A stretch of DNA of 64,000 nt from Saccharospirillum salsuginis. GTDB taxonomy: Bacteria; Pseudomonadota; Gammaproteobacteria; Pseudomonadales; Natronospirillaceae. The position numbers and the translations under genes are program-made. The notes below the pieces were generated by a model. The model saw only the letters and a list, made by a program, of their open reading frames with translations, was not told the origin of the DNA and ran no database searches. The stretch covers positions 307,550 through 371,549 of the forward strand of contig NZ_BMXR01000005.1 of NCBI RefSeq assembly GCF_014651855.1, in the 5' to 3' direction. Below are positions 35,565-45,307 of this stretch, one piece after another (the first letter of the stretch is position 1; every line of letters starts with the position of its first letter).

Positions 35565-36560
35565 TCAACGCAGGGAACGAACCGACTGCCGCTCGACCAG
35601 GGTTGGTTCAAAGACGGCTTCCTCAGTCTGCTGTTTTTCGTACACCGCCGTCATGACCATACGGGCGGACGCCTGGGCCATCTCGTACATGGGAAAGTTC
35701 ATGGTGGTGAGCTTGGGCTGCACGTACCGCGCCGTCAGGACGTTGTCGAATCCCATCACGGACAATTGCTCGGGCAGTTTAATCCCGGCGTCGTCGGCCG
35801 CTTCCAGCACACCGAACGCGAGTTCGTCGTTACAGGCCAAAACGGCGGTACAGCCGGTGTCACGTTCCATCAGGGTATGAAAGGCTTCGATGCCACCTTC
35901 CAGTTCGAAATAACTGTTCACGATCCACTCGTCCCGAACCTCGATGCCCGCCTCCGCCATGGCGCGCTGATACCCCTGTAAACGTTCCTGGGCGTCCTGT
36001 TTCCACATCTGCCCGGTGATACAGGCGATGCGTTCGTGACCCTGATCGATGAGATAACGCGTGGCCCGGTAGCCGCCCAATTCGTTATCGAGCCAGATGG
36101 TCCGGTCGTGCAACCCCTGGATATGATGGTTGATCAGGAACAGAGGGACCCGTTCGTTCAGGGCGAGCAAGTAGTCGTCATCGAGGCGTTCGACCAACAG
36201 AATCAGGCCGTCGACCTGACGGTTGATCAGAAATTCGATGGCCTCGCGCTCGGTGTGTTCCTCACCGTGACCGGCGGCGATGATGAGATGTTTGTGCGCC
36301 TTGCGCATGACCTCTTCGACACCGGCCATCATCGGCCCGTAGAAGGGCCCCTGCAGTTCCGACACCACCATGCCGATGGAGTTGGTTCGATTCGAGGCCA
36401 ACGACTGGGCGGCGGCTTTGGGGTGATAGCCCAGCGTTTTCATGGCATCCATGACGCGACGCTTGGTCGCTTCGGTCACCCGATCACTGCCATTCATGAC
36501 TCGGGACACCGTGGCCTGGGAGACACCGGCCAATTCGGAGACTTCTTTGATCGTGGGCAT
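35565..36560 (-). CDS. LacI-family transcriptional regulator of the beta-glucan locus
   Basis: A 331-residue LacI/GalR regulator. The N-terminal HTH (TIKEVSELAGVSQATVSRVMNGSDRVTEATKRRV, residues 3-37) includes the hinge helix region AAAQSLASNRTN, followed by a periplasmic-binding-protein-like sugar domain. I chose the ATG at 36560, where the HTH begins. It is the last gene in a same-strand array GH1, transporter, GH16, regulator. The paired TGWAAGCGCTTWCA sites before GH1 have the classic LacI-family operator form (central CG), so this protein probably represses the locus until a beta-glucoside is present. Confidence 0.92.
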   Translation of the reverse strand: MPTIKEVSELAGVSQATVSRVMNGSDRVTEATKRRVMDAMKTLGYHPKAAAQSLASNRTNSIGMVVSELQGPFYGPMMAGVEEVMRKAHKHLIIAAGHGEEHTEREAIEFLINRQVDGLILLVERLDDDYLLALNERVPLFLINHHIQGLHDRTIWLDNELGGYRATRYLIDQGHERIACITGQMWKQDAQERLQGYQRAMAEAGIEVRDEWIVNSYFELEGGIEAFHTLMERDTGCTAVLACNDELAFGVLEAADDAGIKLPEQLSVMGFDNVLTARYVQPKLTTMNFPMYEMAQASARMVMTAVYEKQQTEEAVFEPTLVERQSVRSLR

Positions 36561-36664
36561 GGAGTTTCCTACCGTGATAACTCCCCTGCTTTTACCATGC
36601 TCATTCAAACAGTCAAGCGCCGCCGACTCGGGCGGTGCCGCTCGCGGGCCTCTGGCAGTGCCCA

Positions 36665-37753
36665 TCAGGGTGCCGGGTGACCGGCCACGGTTTCCGCGGC
36701 CGACGACCGGGTCGCGCAGCCACGACCCGATACCGCATCGACATCGCATTGGTAAACCCGAACGTAATCGATACTCAGTGTCTGCGGAAAAGCACCGGCG
36801 TCGATGCCAGTGTCGTTGACATTACCCGCCCAGTTGCCGCCGACGGCCAGATTCAGGATCAGGTGAAAATCCCGATTGAACGGCGCATCACCCGAACCCG
36901 TGACCAGGGAACCGTCCTGCTCGTACTGGCTGTACCAGCCCTGTTGATTCTGGGTGGCGAAATGAGTCCCGTCGACGTACCAGCGAATTTCGCCACGTTC
37001 CCATTCCAGCGCGTAGTGATGAAAATCGTCCGCCGGGTTGTCGGCCTCGCCAAGATCGTAAGCGGCGCCGGAATAGACATTGTTGGGCCAGGCCTGTCCG
37101 TAGTGCAGGGTGCCGTGTACCCGGCTTTCCAGGTCACCCGCCTGGGCACTCTCGGCATCGCTCTGCGTCTTCAGGTTGACGGCTTCCATGATGTCGATCT
37201 CGCCCGAAGCGGCCCAGCCGCCATAGACCCAATCGGTCGGTAACATCCAGATCGCCGGCCAGGTGCCCTGCCCTTCCGGTAAGCGGGCGCGGATTTCGAA
37301 CCGACCGTAGGTCCAATCGCCCTTGTGGAGGGTTCGAAGCCGGGCCGAGGTATAAGGCAGCGTTCGAGTCACCGACGGGTCGTAATTGTCCGAATCTTCG
37401 GTGTCCGCCGGACCGGTGAACTCCTCCTTTCGCGCCCGGATGTGCAGCGCCCCTTCGTCGACAAAGGCATTCTCGGTACGGTCGGTGTAACACTGTTGTT
37501 CGTTGTTGCCCCCGCCCCAACAGTTTTGCTCGAAACTCCACTTGGCCGGGTCGATGCTGTGGCCGTCGAATTCATCGGACCAGACCAGCCGCCAGTTCTT
37601 GTCGACCGGGTGGTGTTGGGAGGTTTTGTTGTCGGTTTGGGTATCGGTTTGATCGTTGGTATCGTCCTGGTTGTTCTCCGGCTCTGAAACCTGGCAGCCG
37701 GTTGCGAGCAGCAGTGTTGTTGCCAGGGTGATGTAGAAATGGAATGAAGTCAT
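36665..37753 (-). CDS. GH16 endo-beta-1,3-glucanase (laminarinase) lipoprotein
   Basis: A 362-residue secreted glycoside hydrolase. The lipoprotein signal ends in LATGC with the acylated Cys at residue 20, and an Asp/Thr/Gln-rich linker reaches about residue 50. The GH16 domain begins WRLVWSDEFDGHSIDPAKW. The catalytic motif GEIDIMEAVN supplies E185 (nucleophile), D187 and E190 (acid/base). The EIDIME form is typical of laminarinases rather than lichenases. It should depolymerise laminarin-like beta-1,3-glucan at the cell surface for the adjacent transporter. It precedes the lacI-type gene on the minus strand. Confidence 0.92.
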   Translation of the reverse strand: MTSFHFYITLATTLLLATGCQVSEPENNQDDTNDQTDTQTDNKTSQHHPVDKNWRLVWSDEFDGHSIDPAKWSFEQNCWGGGNNEQQCYTDRTENAFVDEGALHIRARKEEFTGPADTEDSDNYDPSVTRTLPYTSARLRTLHKGDWTYGRFEIRARLPEGQGTWPAIWMLPTDWVYGGWAASGEIDIMEAVNLKTQSDAESAQAGDLESRVHGTLHYGQAWPNNVYSGAAYDLGEADNPADDFHHYALEWERGEIRWYVDGTHFATQNQQGWYSQYEQDGSLVTGSGDAPFNRDFHLILNLAVGGNWAGNVNDTGIDAGAFPQTLSIDYVRVYQCDVDAVSGRGCATRSSAAETVAGHPAP

Positions 37754-37792
37754 AGAGTAGCCATATTGTTGTTTTTCGCCTGGCCATTGGTC

Positions 37793-37924
37793 GTAGGGTA
37801 GAAGTGGTCCGACACCTCGGGGCCCAAGCCGATGTCTGCCGTATGGGAGCAGACCAAACCTTTGGATAATCCGGTACCACCAGGGTCTCCCACGGCAGAT
37901 GTCGCCTAAGGCTCTTCTGCCCTA
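37793..37924. repeat. Repeat family D, copy 3
   Basis: GTAGGGTAGAAGTGG at the left and GGCTCTTCTGCCCTAC at the right, with CGATGTCTGCCGT / ACGGCAGATGTCG pairing inside. Confidence 0.75.
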
Positions 37925-37950
37925 CGATGGGCTGGTGGTAGCACAAACGA

Positions 37951-38061
37951 GTAGGGCAGAAGAGCGACAGCGTTATCTGCCGTTAATACGGTGGCTATGG
38001 GCAAGCCACTGGCCAGGTATCCTCCCCCCGGCAGATAACGCCTACGGCTCTTCTGCCCTAC
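37951..38061. repeat. Repeat family D, copy 4
   Basis: GTAGGGCAGAAGAGC at the left and GCTCTTCTGCCCTAC at the right are perfectly complementary. Inner CGTTATCTGCCG / GGCAGATAACG also pair. The unit is about 110 bases, like copy 2. Confidence 0.8.
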
Positions 38062-38097
38062 GTTTTTTACGCGTAACGCGTTGCATATTCGCGCGTA

Positions 38098-39087
38098 TCA
38101 CTCGAACAAGTGGCAGCGCACGTAATGGTTGCCTTCCAGTTTTCTCGCCGGCGGCATGGTATCCCGACAGGCGGGTAACGCATGCGGACAACGTTCGGCG
38201 AACGGACACCCCTGGCTGTCCGGCTGCCACATCGGAATATCCCCCTTGTGCTGATAACCGCTCAGATCGTGTGACTTGTGTTCGCCGGGTTCCGGCACGG
38301 CGGCGATCAGCAGTTGGGTGTAGGGATGCTGCGGGTTCTGGGTCACCGCATCGCTGTCGCCCCACTCCACCATGTGGCCGACGTACATCACGGCCGTCCG
38401 CTCGGCGAAGTACCGGGCTGTGGCGATGTCGTGCGTGATGTACAAAAAGGCAATGCCGTGTTGTTCTTTCAGGTCCAGCATCAGGTTCAGGATGCCGAGC
38501 CGAATCGACACATCGAGCATCGAAATGGGTTCGTCGGCCAGTATAACATCCGGCTCCACCGCCAACGCGCGCGCGATGGCCACGCGCTGGCGCTGTCCAC
38601 CACTGAGTTCGTGCGGAAACTTGTCCGCTGTCTCGTGGGCGGGAGTCAAACCAACGGTTTCCAGCAGTTCCAGAACACGTTCGCGCAACGCCTGTTTGTT
38701 GCGGCTGCGACCGTGCAGCTGCAACGGCCGTGCGACCTGGTAAAACACCCGGTGCACCGGGTTCAGACTGCCGAACGGATCCTGAAAGATCATCTGGACG
38801 TTGCGGGCGAATTCACGCTGACCCTCGCGCTTGACAAAGTCGCGGATCGGCTCGCCCTTGTACCGCACCTCGCTGCCGGTGCTGTTGTAAATCTGCGACA
38901 GGATGCGCGCGCTGGTGCTCTTGCCGCTGCCGGATTCGCCGACGATGGCCAGCGCCTCACCGGGATACAGATCGAAGGAGACCTCGTTCAGGGCTCGCAT
39001 CCAGGTCGCCCGGGTCATGCTGCGGCTGACGACGAAGTCCTTGGTCAGGTTGTCGACGGTAACGATCGCGTCTTTCTGTTCGGTCAT
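38098..39087 (-). CDS. ABC transporter ATPase, DppF/OppF type (oligosaccharide importer, predicted)
   Basis: A 329-residue ATPase of the oligopeptide/dipeptide/nickel family. Walker A is GESGSGKST (about 49-57), the signature is LSGGQRQRVAIARAL, and Walker B is VILADEPISMLDVS. The C-terminal cysteine segment GCPFAERCPHALPAC is present. It starts 3 bases after the DppD-type gene. Being embedded with GH1, GH16 and LacI genes, it probably drives uptake of beta-gluco-oligosaccharides rather than peptides, as known for Thermotoga and other family-5 systems. Confidence 0.88.
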   Translation of the reverse strand: MTEQKDAIVTVDNLTKDFVVSRSMTRATWMRALNEVSFDLYPGEALAIVGESGSGKSTSARILSQIYNSTGSEVRYKGEPIRDFVKREGQREFARNVQMIFQDPFGSLNPVHRVFYQVARPLQLHGRSRNKQALRERVLELLETVGLTPAHETADKFPHELSGGQRQRVAIARALAVEPDVILADEPISMLDVSIRLGILNLMLDLKEQHGIAFLYITHDIATARYFAERTAVMYVGHMVEWGDSDAVTQNPQHPYTQLLIAAVPEPGEHKSHDLSGYQHKGDIPMWQPDSQGCPFAERCPHALPACRDTMPPARKLEGNHYVRCHLFE

Positions 39088-39090
39088 AAT

Positions 39091-40083
39091 TCAAGCCTCG
39101 CGCGTCAGTTCGTGACAGGCCGCCCAATGGTTCGGGGCAACCGGTATCAATTCCGGATCCTGCTGGCGGCACAGTGGGAAGCAGCGCTGGCAGCGCGCCT
39201 GGAAGTAGCACCCTTCCGGCGCCTCGAGCAGATTCAACGGATTGCCCGGAATGCCCTGCAGACGATCCTTGGGTCCGTGGATGGTCGGGAAGGAATTGAT
39301 CAACCCCTGGGTGTACGGATGCTTGGGGTGATAGAAGACATCCTTGGACGGCCCCAGCTCCACCAGCTTGCCCGCATACATGATGCCGATGCGATCGGCG
39401 ATCTCGCCCATCAGGCTGAGATCGTGACTGATGAACAGAATCGAGAATCCGAACCGGTCTTTGAGCTGATACAGTTCGTCCATGATTTCCCGCTCGACAA
39501 CCACATCGAGCGCCGTGGTCGGTTCGTCCATGATGATCAGCTTGGGTTCCAGAGCCAGTGCGATGGCGATGACGACACGCTGGCGCATGCCGCCGCTCAA
39601 CTGGTGCGGAAAACTCGACATCCGGGATGGGTGAATACCGACCGTTTTCAACAGCGATTCACCGCGCGCCCAGGCGTCGTCCATGCTGATTTTACGGTGC
39701 GCCAGCAGGACGTCGATCAACTGCTCGCCGATGGTGATGACCGGGTTCAACGAGTTCATGGCGCTTTGAAACACCAGGCTCACCTCGTTCCAGCGGAACT
39801 GGCGCAACGCCTTTTTGGGCATCGACAACACATCCTGGCCCTGATACAGAATCTCACCTTCGGAAATCAGCGCAGGAGCCTTGTGCAAACGGGCGATGGA
39901 AAATGCCAGTGTCGATTTACCACAACCGGATTCACCGGCCAGGCCCAGGGTTTCGCCGGGGCGAATATCCAGACTGACGTTGTTGACAGCCCGAACCATG
40001 CCATTGGGGGACACATAGTCCACACACAGGTTACGTAGATCCAGCAGGGGTTCGACGGTTTCGGTCTTGGGTTGTGCGGTCAC
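39091..40083 (-). CDS. ABC transporter ATPase, DppD/OppD type (oligosaccharide importer, predicted)
   Basis: A 330-residue partner ATPase. Walker [10 protein letters not shown], signature [15 protein letters not shown], Walker [14 protein letters not shown] and C-terminal [15 protein letters not shown] are visible. I chose the GTG at 40083 because it overlaps the permease stop by four bases (GTGA), a coupling arrangement; the open frame upstream of it lies within the permease gene and is spurious. Confidence 0.88.
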   Translation of the reverse strand: MTAQPKTETVEPLLDLRNLCVDYVSPNGMVRAVNNVSLDIRPGETLGLAGESGCGKSTLAFSIARLHKAPALISEGEILYQGQDVLSMPKKALRQFRWNEVSLVFQSAMNSLNPVITIGEQLIDVLLAHRKISMDDAWARGESLLKTVGIHPSRMSSFPHQLSGGMRQRVVIAIALALEPKLIIMDEPTTALDVVVEREIMDELYQLKDRFGFSILFISHDLSLMGEIADRIGIMYAGKLVELGPSKDVFYHPKHPYTQGLINSFPTIHGPKDRLQGIPGNPLNLLEAPEGCYFQARCQRCFPLCRQQDPELIPVAPNHWAACHELTREA

Positions 40084-41060
40084 AGGCCACCTCCGGATTG
40101 ACGACGGGCTTCGATGGCCTTGTTCAGTTTGCGCCACCGTTTCAGGTGCGGCCCGGTTTTCAGTTTGGGGTTGCTGATCTGGTCGATGGACATGTTGATC
40201 AGCGCCATGGCGCCACCGACGATGGCGATGGTGACCGCCGGCACGATCATCTCCCACCAGCCACCGGTGTAGAGTGCCGCCGAGGACTGCGCCCAGTACA
40301 ACATGGTGCCCCAGGTCACGACGGTCGGATCGCCGAGACCGAGGAATTCGAGTCCCGCTTCGTTGATCAGGGCGTACATCATGACACCGACGAAACTGCC
40401 CGCGACGATCGCCGTGAGATTGGGCAGAATCTCGATCAACAGAATGCGCAGCTTACTCTCGCCCATGCACTCGGCCGCCAGCACGAATTCCTTCTGTCGA
40501 ATGGCCATGGTCTGTGAGCGGATCACGCGTGCCCCCCAGGGCCAACTCGTAATCCCGATCAACAGAGCGATGACGGTGGGACCCACCTGACCCAGAAAGG
40601 CCGCCAGGACAATCAACAACGGCAACTGCGGAAAGACCAGGACAACGTTCATGGCGAAATTCAGCCATTGGTCGACCCGGCCGCCGTAATACCCGGCGGC
40701 GATGCCCACCAGAATGGAAATCACGGTAGCGATGGAGCCGGCGATAAAGGCGACCGCCAGGGACGTGCGACCGCCGTGCAACAATTGACTGTAGACATCG
40801 CGGCCCTGACGCGTGGTCCCCAATACATGCTCGGCATTGGGCTCGACATGCGGGCGCGCAACACGTTTGTTGGGTTCGAACTCGGTCAGCCAGGGCGCGG
40901 TCAGACAAGCGACCACGACCACCGCCATGATGCCGCCACCAATGGCCCCGGTTGGATTGCCCTGAAAGAAGGACAGAAAACGAGCCAGGCGTCGACCGAC
41001 TCGACTGAACGACAGACGTCTCAGGGGTGACGTTTTGGCCGATAAGGATATCTGTGACAT
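40080..41060 (-). CDS. ABC transporter permease, DppC/OppC type
   Basis: A 326-residue permease with the long N-terminal segment and first helix (about 34-58), the block VLGTTRQGRDVYSQLLHGGRTSL typical of DppC-type subunits, five further helices, and the EAA-like loop AAECMGESKLRILLIEILPN. I chose the ATG at 41060 since AAAGGTGG lies at good spacing; an in-frame GTG 15 bases upstream is also possible. It overlaps the ATPase start. Confidence 0.88.
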   Translation of the reverse strand: MSQISLSAKTSPLRRLSFSRVGRRLARFLSFFQGNPTGAIGGGIMAVVVVACLTAPWLTEFEPNKRVARPHVEPNAEHVLGTTRQGRDVYSQLLHGGRTSLAVAFIAGSIATVISILVGIAAGYYGGRVDQWLNFAMNVVLVFPQLPLLIVLAAFLGQVGPTVIALLIGITSWPWGARVIRSQTMAIRQKEFVLAAECMGESKLRILLIEILPNLTAIVAGSFVGVMMYALINEAGLEFLGLGDPTVVTWGTMLYWAQSSAALYTGGWWEMIVPAVTIAIVGGAMALINMSIDQISNPKLKTGPHLKRWRKLNKAIEARRQSGGGL

Positions 41061-41071
41061 GGGACCACCTT

Positions 41072-42049
41072 TCACGATTTACGCAGCCTGGGATCGAGCC
41101 AGAGGTACGTCAGGTCTGCGATGAAATTACCAATCAGGACGAACACGACGATGAGCAACAACAAGGCCTGGACCAGTGGATAGTCGCGCGCGTTGATGGC
41201 CTTGAGCAGAGTGTTGCCCACGCCTGGATAGTTGAAGACGATTTCGATGAAGATCTGTCCGGCCACCGCGAAGCCCAGACCCATGGCGACCGACGTCACG
41301 ACAGGCAATACGGCGTTTCGGGAGGCGTAGCGCAGCATGATGCGCGCCGGGCTCAAGCCCTTCGCTTCGGCCATGGTGATGATGTCTTCACCCAGCACAT
41401 TGATCATGGCGTTGCGCATCGTCATCACCCACTGGGCCAGACTCACCATGATGATGACAATCAGCGGCAGCACGGCGTGATGGGCAATGCTTTTGATATA
41501 GGGCCAGGTCCAGCCCGGTTCCAATGACTGATCGGCCGCATAACTGAGCGGAAACCACTCCAGTTTGAGCCCGAAGAAATAGAACAGCAGCAAAGCGGTG
41601 ACCACAGCCGGCATGGAGGACACAACGGCCGCGATGGGCGGAAACAGGGACGCGAACCAGGTACCGCGACGATACGCCGCGATGGTGCCGATCACCAGGC
41701 CCAGCCCGATGGCGGTGACAACCCCGAGACCGACCAGAAACAGGGTCCATGGAAAGGTGAATCCGAGCACGGTCGTCACATCGGTCGGGTACATCAGAAT
41801 AGAGGGACCGAGGTCACCGGTGAAGACACTCTTGACGTATTTGAAGTACTGCTCGATCAAAGTGCCTTCCGAAAATCCGTACATGGCGCGTACCGCATCC
41901 ATCTGCGATGGATCCATACGGCCGGCCGCACCGGCGAAGAGCGCGTCTACGGGGTCACCCGGCATCAGACGCGGTAAGAGAAAATTGAACGAGATCGCGA
42001 TCAGGAACGCCACGAAATAAAACATGAGGCGACTGGAAATGTAACGCAT
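41072..42049 (-). CDS. ABC transporter permease, DppB/OppB type
   Basis: A 325-residue permease beginning MRYISSRLMFYFVAFLIAISFNFLLPRLMPGDPV, which resembles the start of oligosaccharide-type DppB homologues rather than true DppB. Six hydrophobic segments follow. The ATPase-docking loop is MAEAKGLSPARIMLRYASRNAVLPV. It ends 11 bases before the ATG chosen for the next permease and starts 66 bases after the binding-protein gene. Confidence 0.88.
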   Translation of the reverse strand: MRYISSRLMFYFVAFLIAISFNFLLPRLMPGDPVDALFAGAAGRMDPSQMDAVRAMYGFSEGTLIEQYFKYVKSVFTGDLGPSILMYPTDVTTVLGFTFPWTLFLVGLGVVTAIGLGLVIGTIAAYRRGTWFASLFPPIAAVVSSMPAVVTALLLFYFFGLKLEWFPLSYAADQSLEPGWTWPYIKSIAHHAVLPLIVIIMVSLAQWVMTMRNAMINVLGEDIITMAEAKGLSPARIMLRYASRNAVLPVVTSVAMGLGFAVAGQIFIEIVFNYPGVGNTLLKAINARDYPLVQALLLLIVVFVLIGNFIADLTYLWLDPRLRKS

Positions 42050-42115
42050 CGGAGTGGCCTATCGTAAACAGGGAGAGTCAGGCGGGAGGGCCGCCGGAGC
42101 GGCCCTCGTTCAACC

Positions 42116-43750
42116 TTACTTCTGATACAGGTTGTTGAAGATCAGGGTTTTCTTGCCCACGGTGTAGAACACCGGGTGTACATAGGGATCTTCCTCACTC
42201 GGCCAGCCTTCGATACGGCTGGTGCTGTACTGAAACCAGGTAGCATTCGAGAACAAGGGAATGAAGGGCAGATTCTCAGCGGTGAACGTCTGCAGTTCCT
42301 CCAGAGTTTCCTGCTTCGCCTGTTCGCTGGTCAGGGAACCGAAATCGTCGATCAGATTGTCGACGCGCTCCGAATGCACCCCATGACCGGCATGCCAGAT
42401 CTGGCCGATGCGGCTGGTGTGATAGTACTCCTTGAACGTCTGGATCGGATGGGTCGACAACAGAGACCAGTTGATGGCCGCATCGTAATCGCCTTCTTTG
42501 AGCGATGTATCGTAGACACCCCATTCAACAGCATTGACGTTGGCCTGAACGCCGATCTCGCCCAGGTACTCGGTTACCATCTGAACGGACTGGACCCAAT
42601 CGGTCCACCCGTTGACCACACGAATGTCGAAGGACAGTTCGGAGCCGTCCGGCATATCGCGGAAGCCATCGCCATCGGCGTCCACGTAACCGGCTTCGTC
42701 CAACAGTGCCCGGGCCTTGTCCGGGTTGTATTGCCCCAGCCAGCCGTATTCTTCTTCGACGTCTTCGCTCATGTAGGCCGAGAAGTAATCACCGATGCCA
42801 CCCGGGAAGTCGTTGACCGTCGGGTAACCGTAGGCGGCGAGGTCGACAATGGCTTCACGATCCAGCGCCACGGACATGGCCTGGCGGAATTTCAGGTTGT
42901 CGAACGGCGCGCGCTTGGTGTTCAGGTAAATGTGAATGGCGTCGTTCGCCGGGTACCAATAGTGGTGGTTGTCCGGATCGGCGGCGACATAGGTTTTGTC
43001 GATGTCGGCGATGAAGTTGGAACCCCAATCGATCTCGTCGCGCATCAGCGCCGGCTGGATCTGGGAATTGTCATTGAACGCGCGATACGTCAGGCAGTCC
43101 AGATAGGGCCGGTTTTCCAGGTAGTAGTTCGGGTTGCGGCACAGTTCCATTTGCTGGGCGCGCACATAGTTCACTTCGGTCACCGGACCGGAACCGATGG
43201 CGTCGGGGTTGGTGAAGGTCGCCGGATCGTCGGCCTTTTCCCAGACGTGTTTGGGGACCGGCATGTAGCTGTTCAAATCCCAATGGATGGTGGTGTCGGC
43301 CTGTTTCAGGTCGAACCGGATCTGCCGATCATTGACCTTGACGACGTCCGTGACCCGGCCACTGGAAAGTACGCCGGCCACGTCGTAGACCGCGACCTCT
43401 TCGGCCAGTTCAAAGGTGTAGATCACGTCGTCGGCGGTCAGGGGCTTGCCGTCGGACCACTTCAAACCATCACGCAAGGTGTAGGTAATGCTGGTGGCGT
43501 CGTCCGAGTATTCATAGCCTTCGGCCAGCCGATAGTGAGTGGTGTCCTGCATGGCGTTGATGAACGCCAACGGTTCGAACACCAGCCCTCCGACCGTGTT
43601 GGTCGGATCGACATAGGGGTTGAAGGTCTTGGTGAAGGCCGTGGTGATGATGGGCACGGTCAACGAGCCACCTTGTTGCGGTTCGGCGTGTGCCAGTGTC
43701 GCGGTCGAGGCGATGGCGACGCCCAGGGCCAAAGAAGTCAGAGTCTTCAT
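42116..43750 (-). CDS. Family-5 solute-binding protein, predicted beta-gluco-oligosaccharide receptor
   Basis: A 544-residue SBP_bac_5 periplasmic protein: signal peptide 1-22 (TLTSLALGVAIASTATLAHA before E23), then the family start GGSLTVPIITTAFTKTFNPY. The segment DADGDGFRDMPDGSEL looks like a calcium-type loop. Family 5 is usually annotated as peptide-binding, but several members (for example the Thermotoga cellobiose/laminaribiose receptor) bind oligosaccharides. The co-directional GH1, GH16 and LacI genes make a sugar ligand more likely here. I chose the ATG at 43750 because the signal peptide starts there; 113 upstream codons in frame are read-through of the GH1 gene. Confidence 0.85.
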   Translation of the reverse strand: MKTLTSLALGVAIASTATLAHAEPQQGGSLTVPIITTAFTKTFNPYVDPTNTVGGLVFEPLAFINAMQDTTHYRLAEGYEYSDDATSITYTLRDGLKWSDGKPLTADDVIYTFELAEEVAVYDVAGVLSSGRVTDVVKVNDRQIRFDLKQADTTIHWDLNSYMPVPKHVWEKADDPATFTNPDAIGSGPVTEVNYVRAQQMELCRNPNYYLENRPYLDCLTYRAFNDNSQIQPALMRDEIDWGSNFIADIDKTYVAADPDNHHYWYPANDAIHIYLNTKRAPFDNLKFRQAMSVALDREAIVDLAAYGYPTVNDFPGGIGDYFSAYMSEDVEEEYGWLGQYNPDKARALLDEAGYVDADGDGFRDMPDGSELSFDIRVVNGWTDWVQSVQMVTEYLGEIGVQANVNAVEWGVYDTSLKEGDYDAAINWSLLSTHPIQTFKEYYHTSRIGQIWHAGHGVHSERVDNLIDDFGSLTSEQAKQETLEELQTFTAENLPFIPLFSNATWFQYSTSRIEGWPSEEDPYVHPVFYTVGKKTLIFNNLYQK

Positions 43751-43854
43751 GCGATTGCTCCGTATTGTTGTTGTCGGGCTGTTTTCAGGTCTTCTGTGTT
43801 GCGGTTGCGAATGTGCCGAAAGGTCCCGTCCGGGCCTTCCCGCTGTTAAAAACA

Positions 43855-45210
43855 TCAATCGGGTTTCGACGCGGCTCGGCGCGCCATCAAATCCCTGAAT
43901 GCCAGTGCACTGTCTTTCAGTGTCCGTTGCTGGGTCGGATAGTCGACGTGGACCAGGCCAAAGCGTTTGTCGTAACCGAATGCCCACTCGAAGTTGTCCA
44001 TCAAACTCCAGGCGAAATAACCGCGCACATCGACGCCCTGTTCGATGGCATCGTGCACGGCATTGAGATGGCTGTTGTAGTAGCGGCACCGCTGCTCGTC
44101 GTGCACACGGCCGTTCTCGACCCTGTCGTTACCGGCCATGCCGTTTTCGGTGATGATCAGTGGAGGCAGTGAGTAAGTGCGGTCCAGATCGACCAGCAGT
44201 TCGGTCAGCCCCCGGGGATAGACTTCCCACCCCATATCGGTGACTTCGACCCCCTCCGGATCGTGATTGTGGATGCCGGTAGCCGGGTCGTAGGAGACGA
44301 CGCCGCGGGTGTAGTAGTTGATGCCGATGAAATCGACCGGGCGGGAGATCTGCTCCAGATCGCCGGGCATCATGATCGGGGTCTGTTCGGGATAGAAGCG
44401 CTCGAACAGCGCCGGATATCGTCCTTCCAGCACGGGTTCGAGGAACCAGTGCGTCAGCGCGGCTTCACTGAGTCGGGCGGCGACCCGATCGTCGTAGCGT
44501 TCGGTTTTCGGCGTGCTGGGCGCCATGTTCAACACCAGGCCGGCATCCGCCTCGGGGGCGTTGGTGCGCAACACATCCATACCCAGGCCATGAGCCAGCA
44601 GCAAATGATGTCCGGCCTGGCGGCCGAGCCGGGGGTCGTTCAGGCCCGGCGCGTGAACGCCGATGTCATGCCCCAGAATGGCGCTGACCCAGGGTTCGTT
44701 CAGCGTCGCATAGGAGGCCACCCGGTCACCCAGCGCACGGGAAACCAGATCCGCGTAATCCCGGAATCGGTAGGCGGTGTCCCGATTGACCCAGCCACCC
44801 CGGTCCTGAAGATGCTGCGGCAAGTCCCAGTGATAGAGCGTCACATACGGCTGGATGCCCCGCTCGATGAGGCGGTCCAGCAGGCGCTTGTAGAAATCCA
44901 GCCCCTTCGGGTTGGGCTGACCGCTTTCGGTCATCACACGGGGCCAGGCGATGGACAGGCGGTACGCATCCACGCCCAGCCCTTCGACCATTTCCAGATC
45001 GTCGGCCCAGCGATGGTAGTGATCGCAGGCCACCGCACCGGTATCACCGTTGTTAACGCGTCCCGGTTCGGCACAGAAGGTGTCCCAGATGCTGGGCAGC
45101 CGACCATCGGCCTCGGTCGCTCCTTCCACCTGGAAGGCGGCGGTGGCGACACCGAAGGTGAACTCCGGTTTCAGCAGGCGGGAGTGCGCGGGCAGATCCA
45201 ATGAATGCAT
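43855..45210 (-). CDS. Beta-glucosidase, GH1
   Basis: A 451-residue cytoplasmic enzyme (no signal peptide) that hydrolyses beta-gluco-oligosaccharides to glucose. GH1 marks: FTFGVATAAFQVEGA (about 17-31), acid/base E172 in TLNEPW, nucleophile E355 in IITENGM, and the C-terminal WSLMDNFEWAFGY. I chose the ATG at 45210 (MHSLDLPAHSRLL); a 12-residue longer frame runs toward the operator region. It is the first gene of the beta-glucan operon and carries paired LacI-type operators 39-111 bases upstream. Confidence 0.93.
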   Translation of the reverse strand: MHSLDLPAHSRLLKPEFTFGVATAAFQVEGATEADGRLPSIWDTFCAEPGRVNNGDTGAVACDHYHRWADDLEMVEGLGVDAYRLSIAWPRVMTESGQPNPKGLDFYKRLLDRLIERGIQPYVTLYHWDLPQHLQDRGGWVNRDTAYRFRDYADLVSRALGDRVASYATLNEPWVSAILGHDIGVHAPGLNDPRLGRQAGHHLLLAHGLGMDVLRTNAPEADAGLVLNMAPSTPKTERYDDRVAARLSEAALTHWFLEPVLEGRYPALFERFYPEQTPIMMPGDLEQISRPVDFIGINYYTRGVVSYDPATGIHNHDPEGVEVTDMGWEVYPRGLTELLVDLDRTYSLPPLIITENGMAGNDRVENGRVHDEQRCRYYNSHLNAVHDAIEQGVDVRGYFAWSLMDNFEWAFGYDKRFGLVHVDYPTQQRTLKDSALAFRDLMARRAASKPD

Positions 45211-45248
45211 AGACGGGCGTATCCTCTGAGTCAGCGCTTGAAACACGA

Positions 45249-45262
45249 TGAAAGCGCTTACA
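45249..45262. promoter_or_regulatory. LacI-type operator O1 (GH1 promoter)
   Basis: TGAAAGCGCTTACA, with the central CG and AA-GCGC-TT layout of LacI-family operators, 39 bases from the GH1 ATG. Confidence 0.75.
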
Positions 45263-45274
45263 TCACTCTGTTTT

Positions 45275-45288
45275 AAAGGGCGCTTACA
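45275..45288. promoter_or_regulatory. LacI-type half-operator O2
   Basis: AAAGGGCGCTTACA keeps the right half (GCGCTTACA) of O1, while the left half is degenerate. It is centred between O1 and O3 and may be a weak third site. Confidence 0.5.
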
Positions 45289-45307
45289 TCAGTCATTGGC
45301 ATTGTCA

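Larger units (their letters stand above)
37754..38097. other. Gap with two family D repeats
   Basis: No gene is seen in 344 bases. Two head-to-tail family D units (37793-37924 and 37951-38061) fill it. The second is followed on the plus strand by CGTTTTTTACG. It separates the transporter genes from the GH16 and regulator genes. Confidence 0.7.

Noticed and set aside
38098..43750. Second transporter annotated as a dipeptide importer
   Set aside because: Subunit family is the same, but the cluster with GH1, GH16 and a LacI regulator argues for oligosaccharides, so a dpp/opp symbol was not given.
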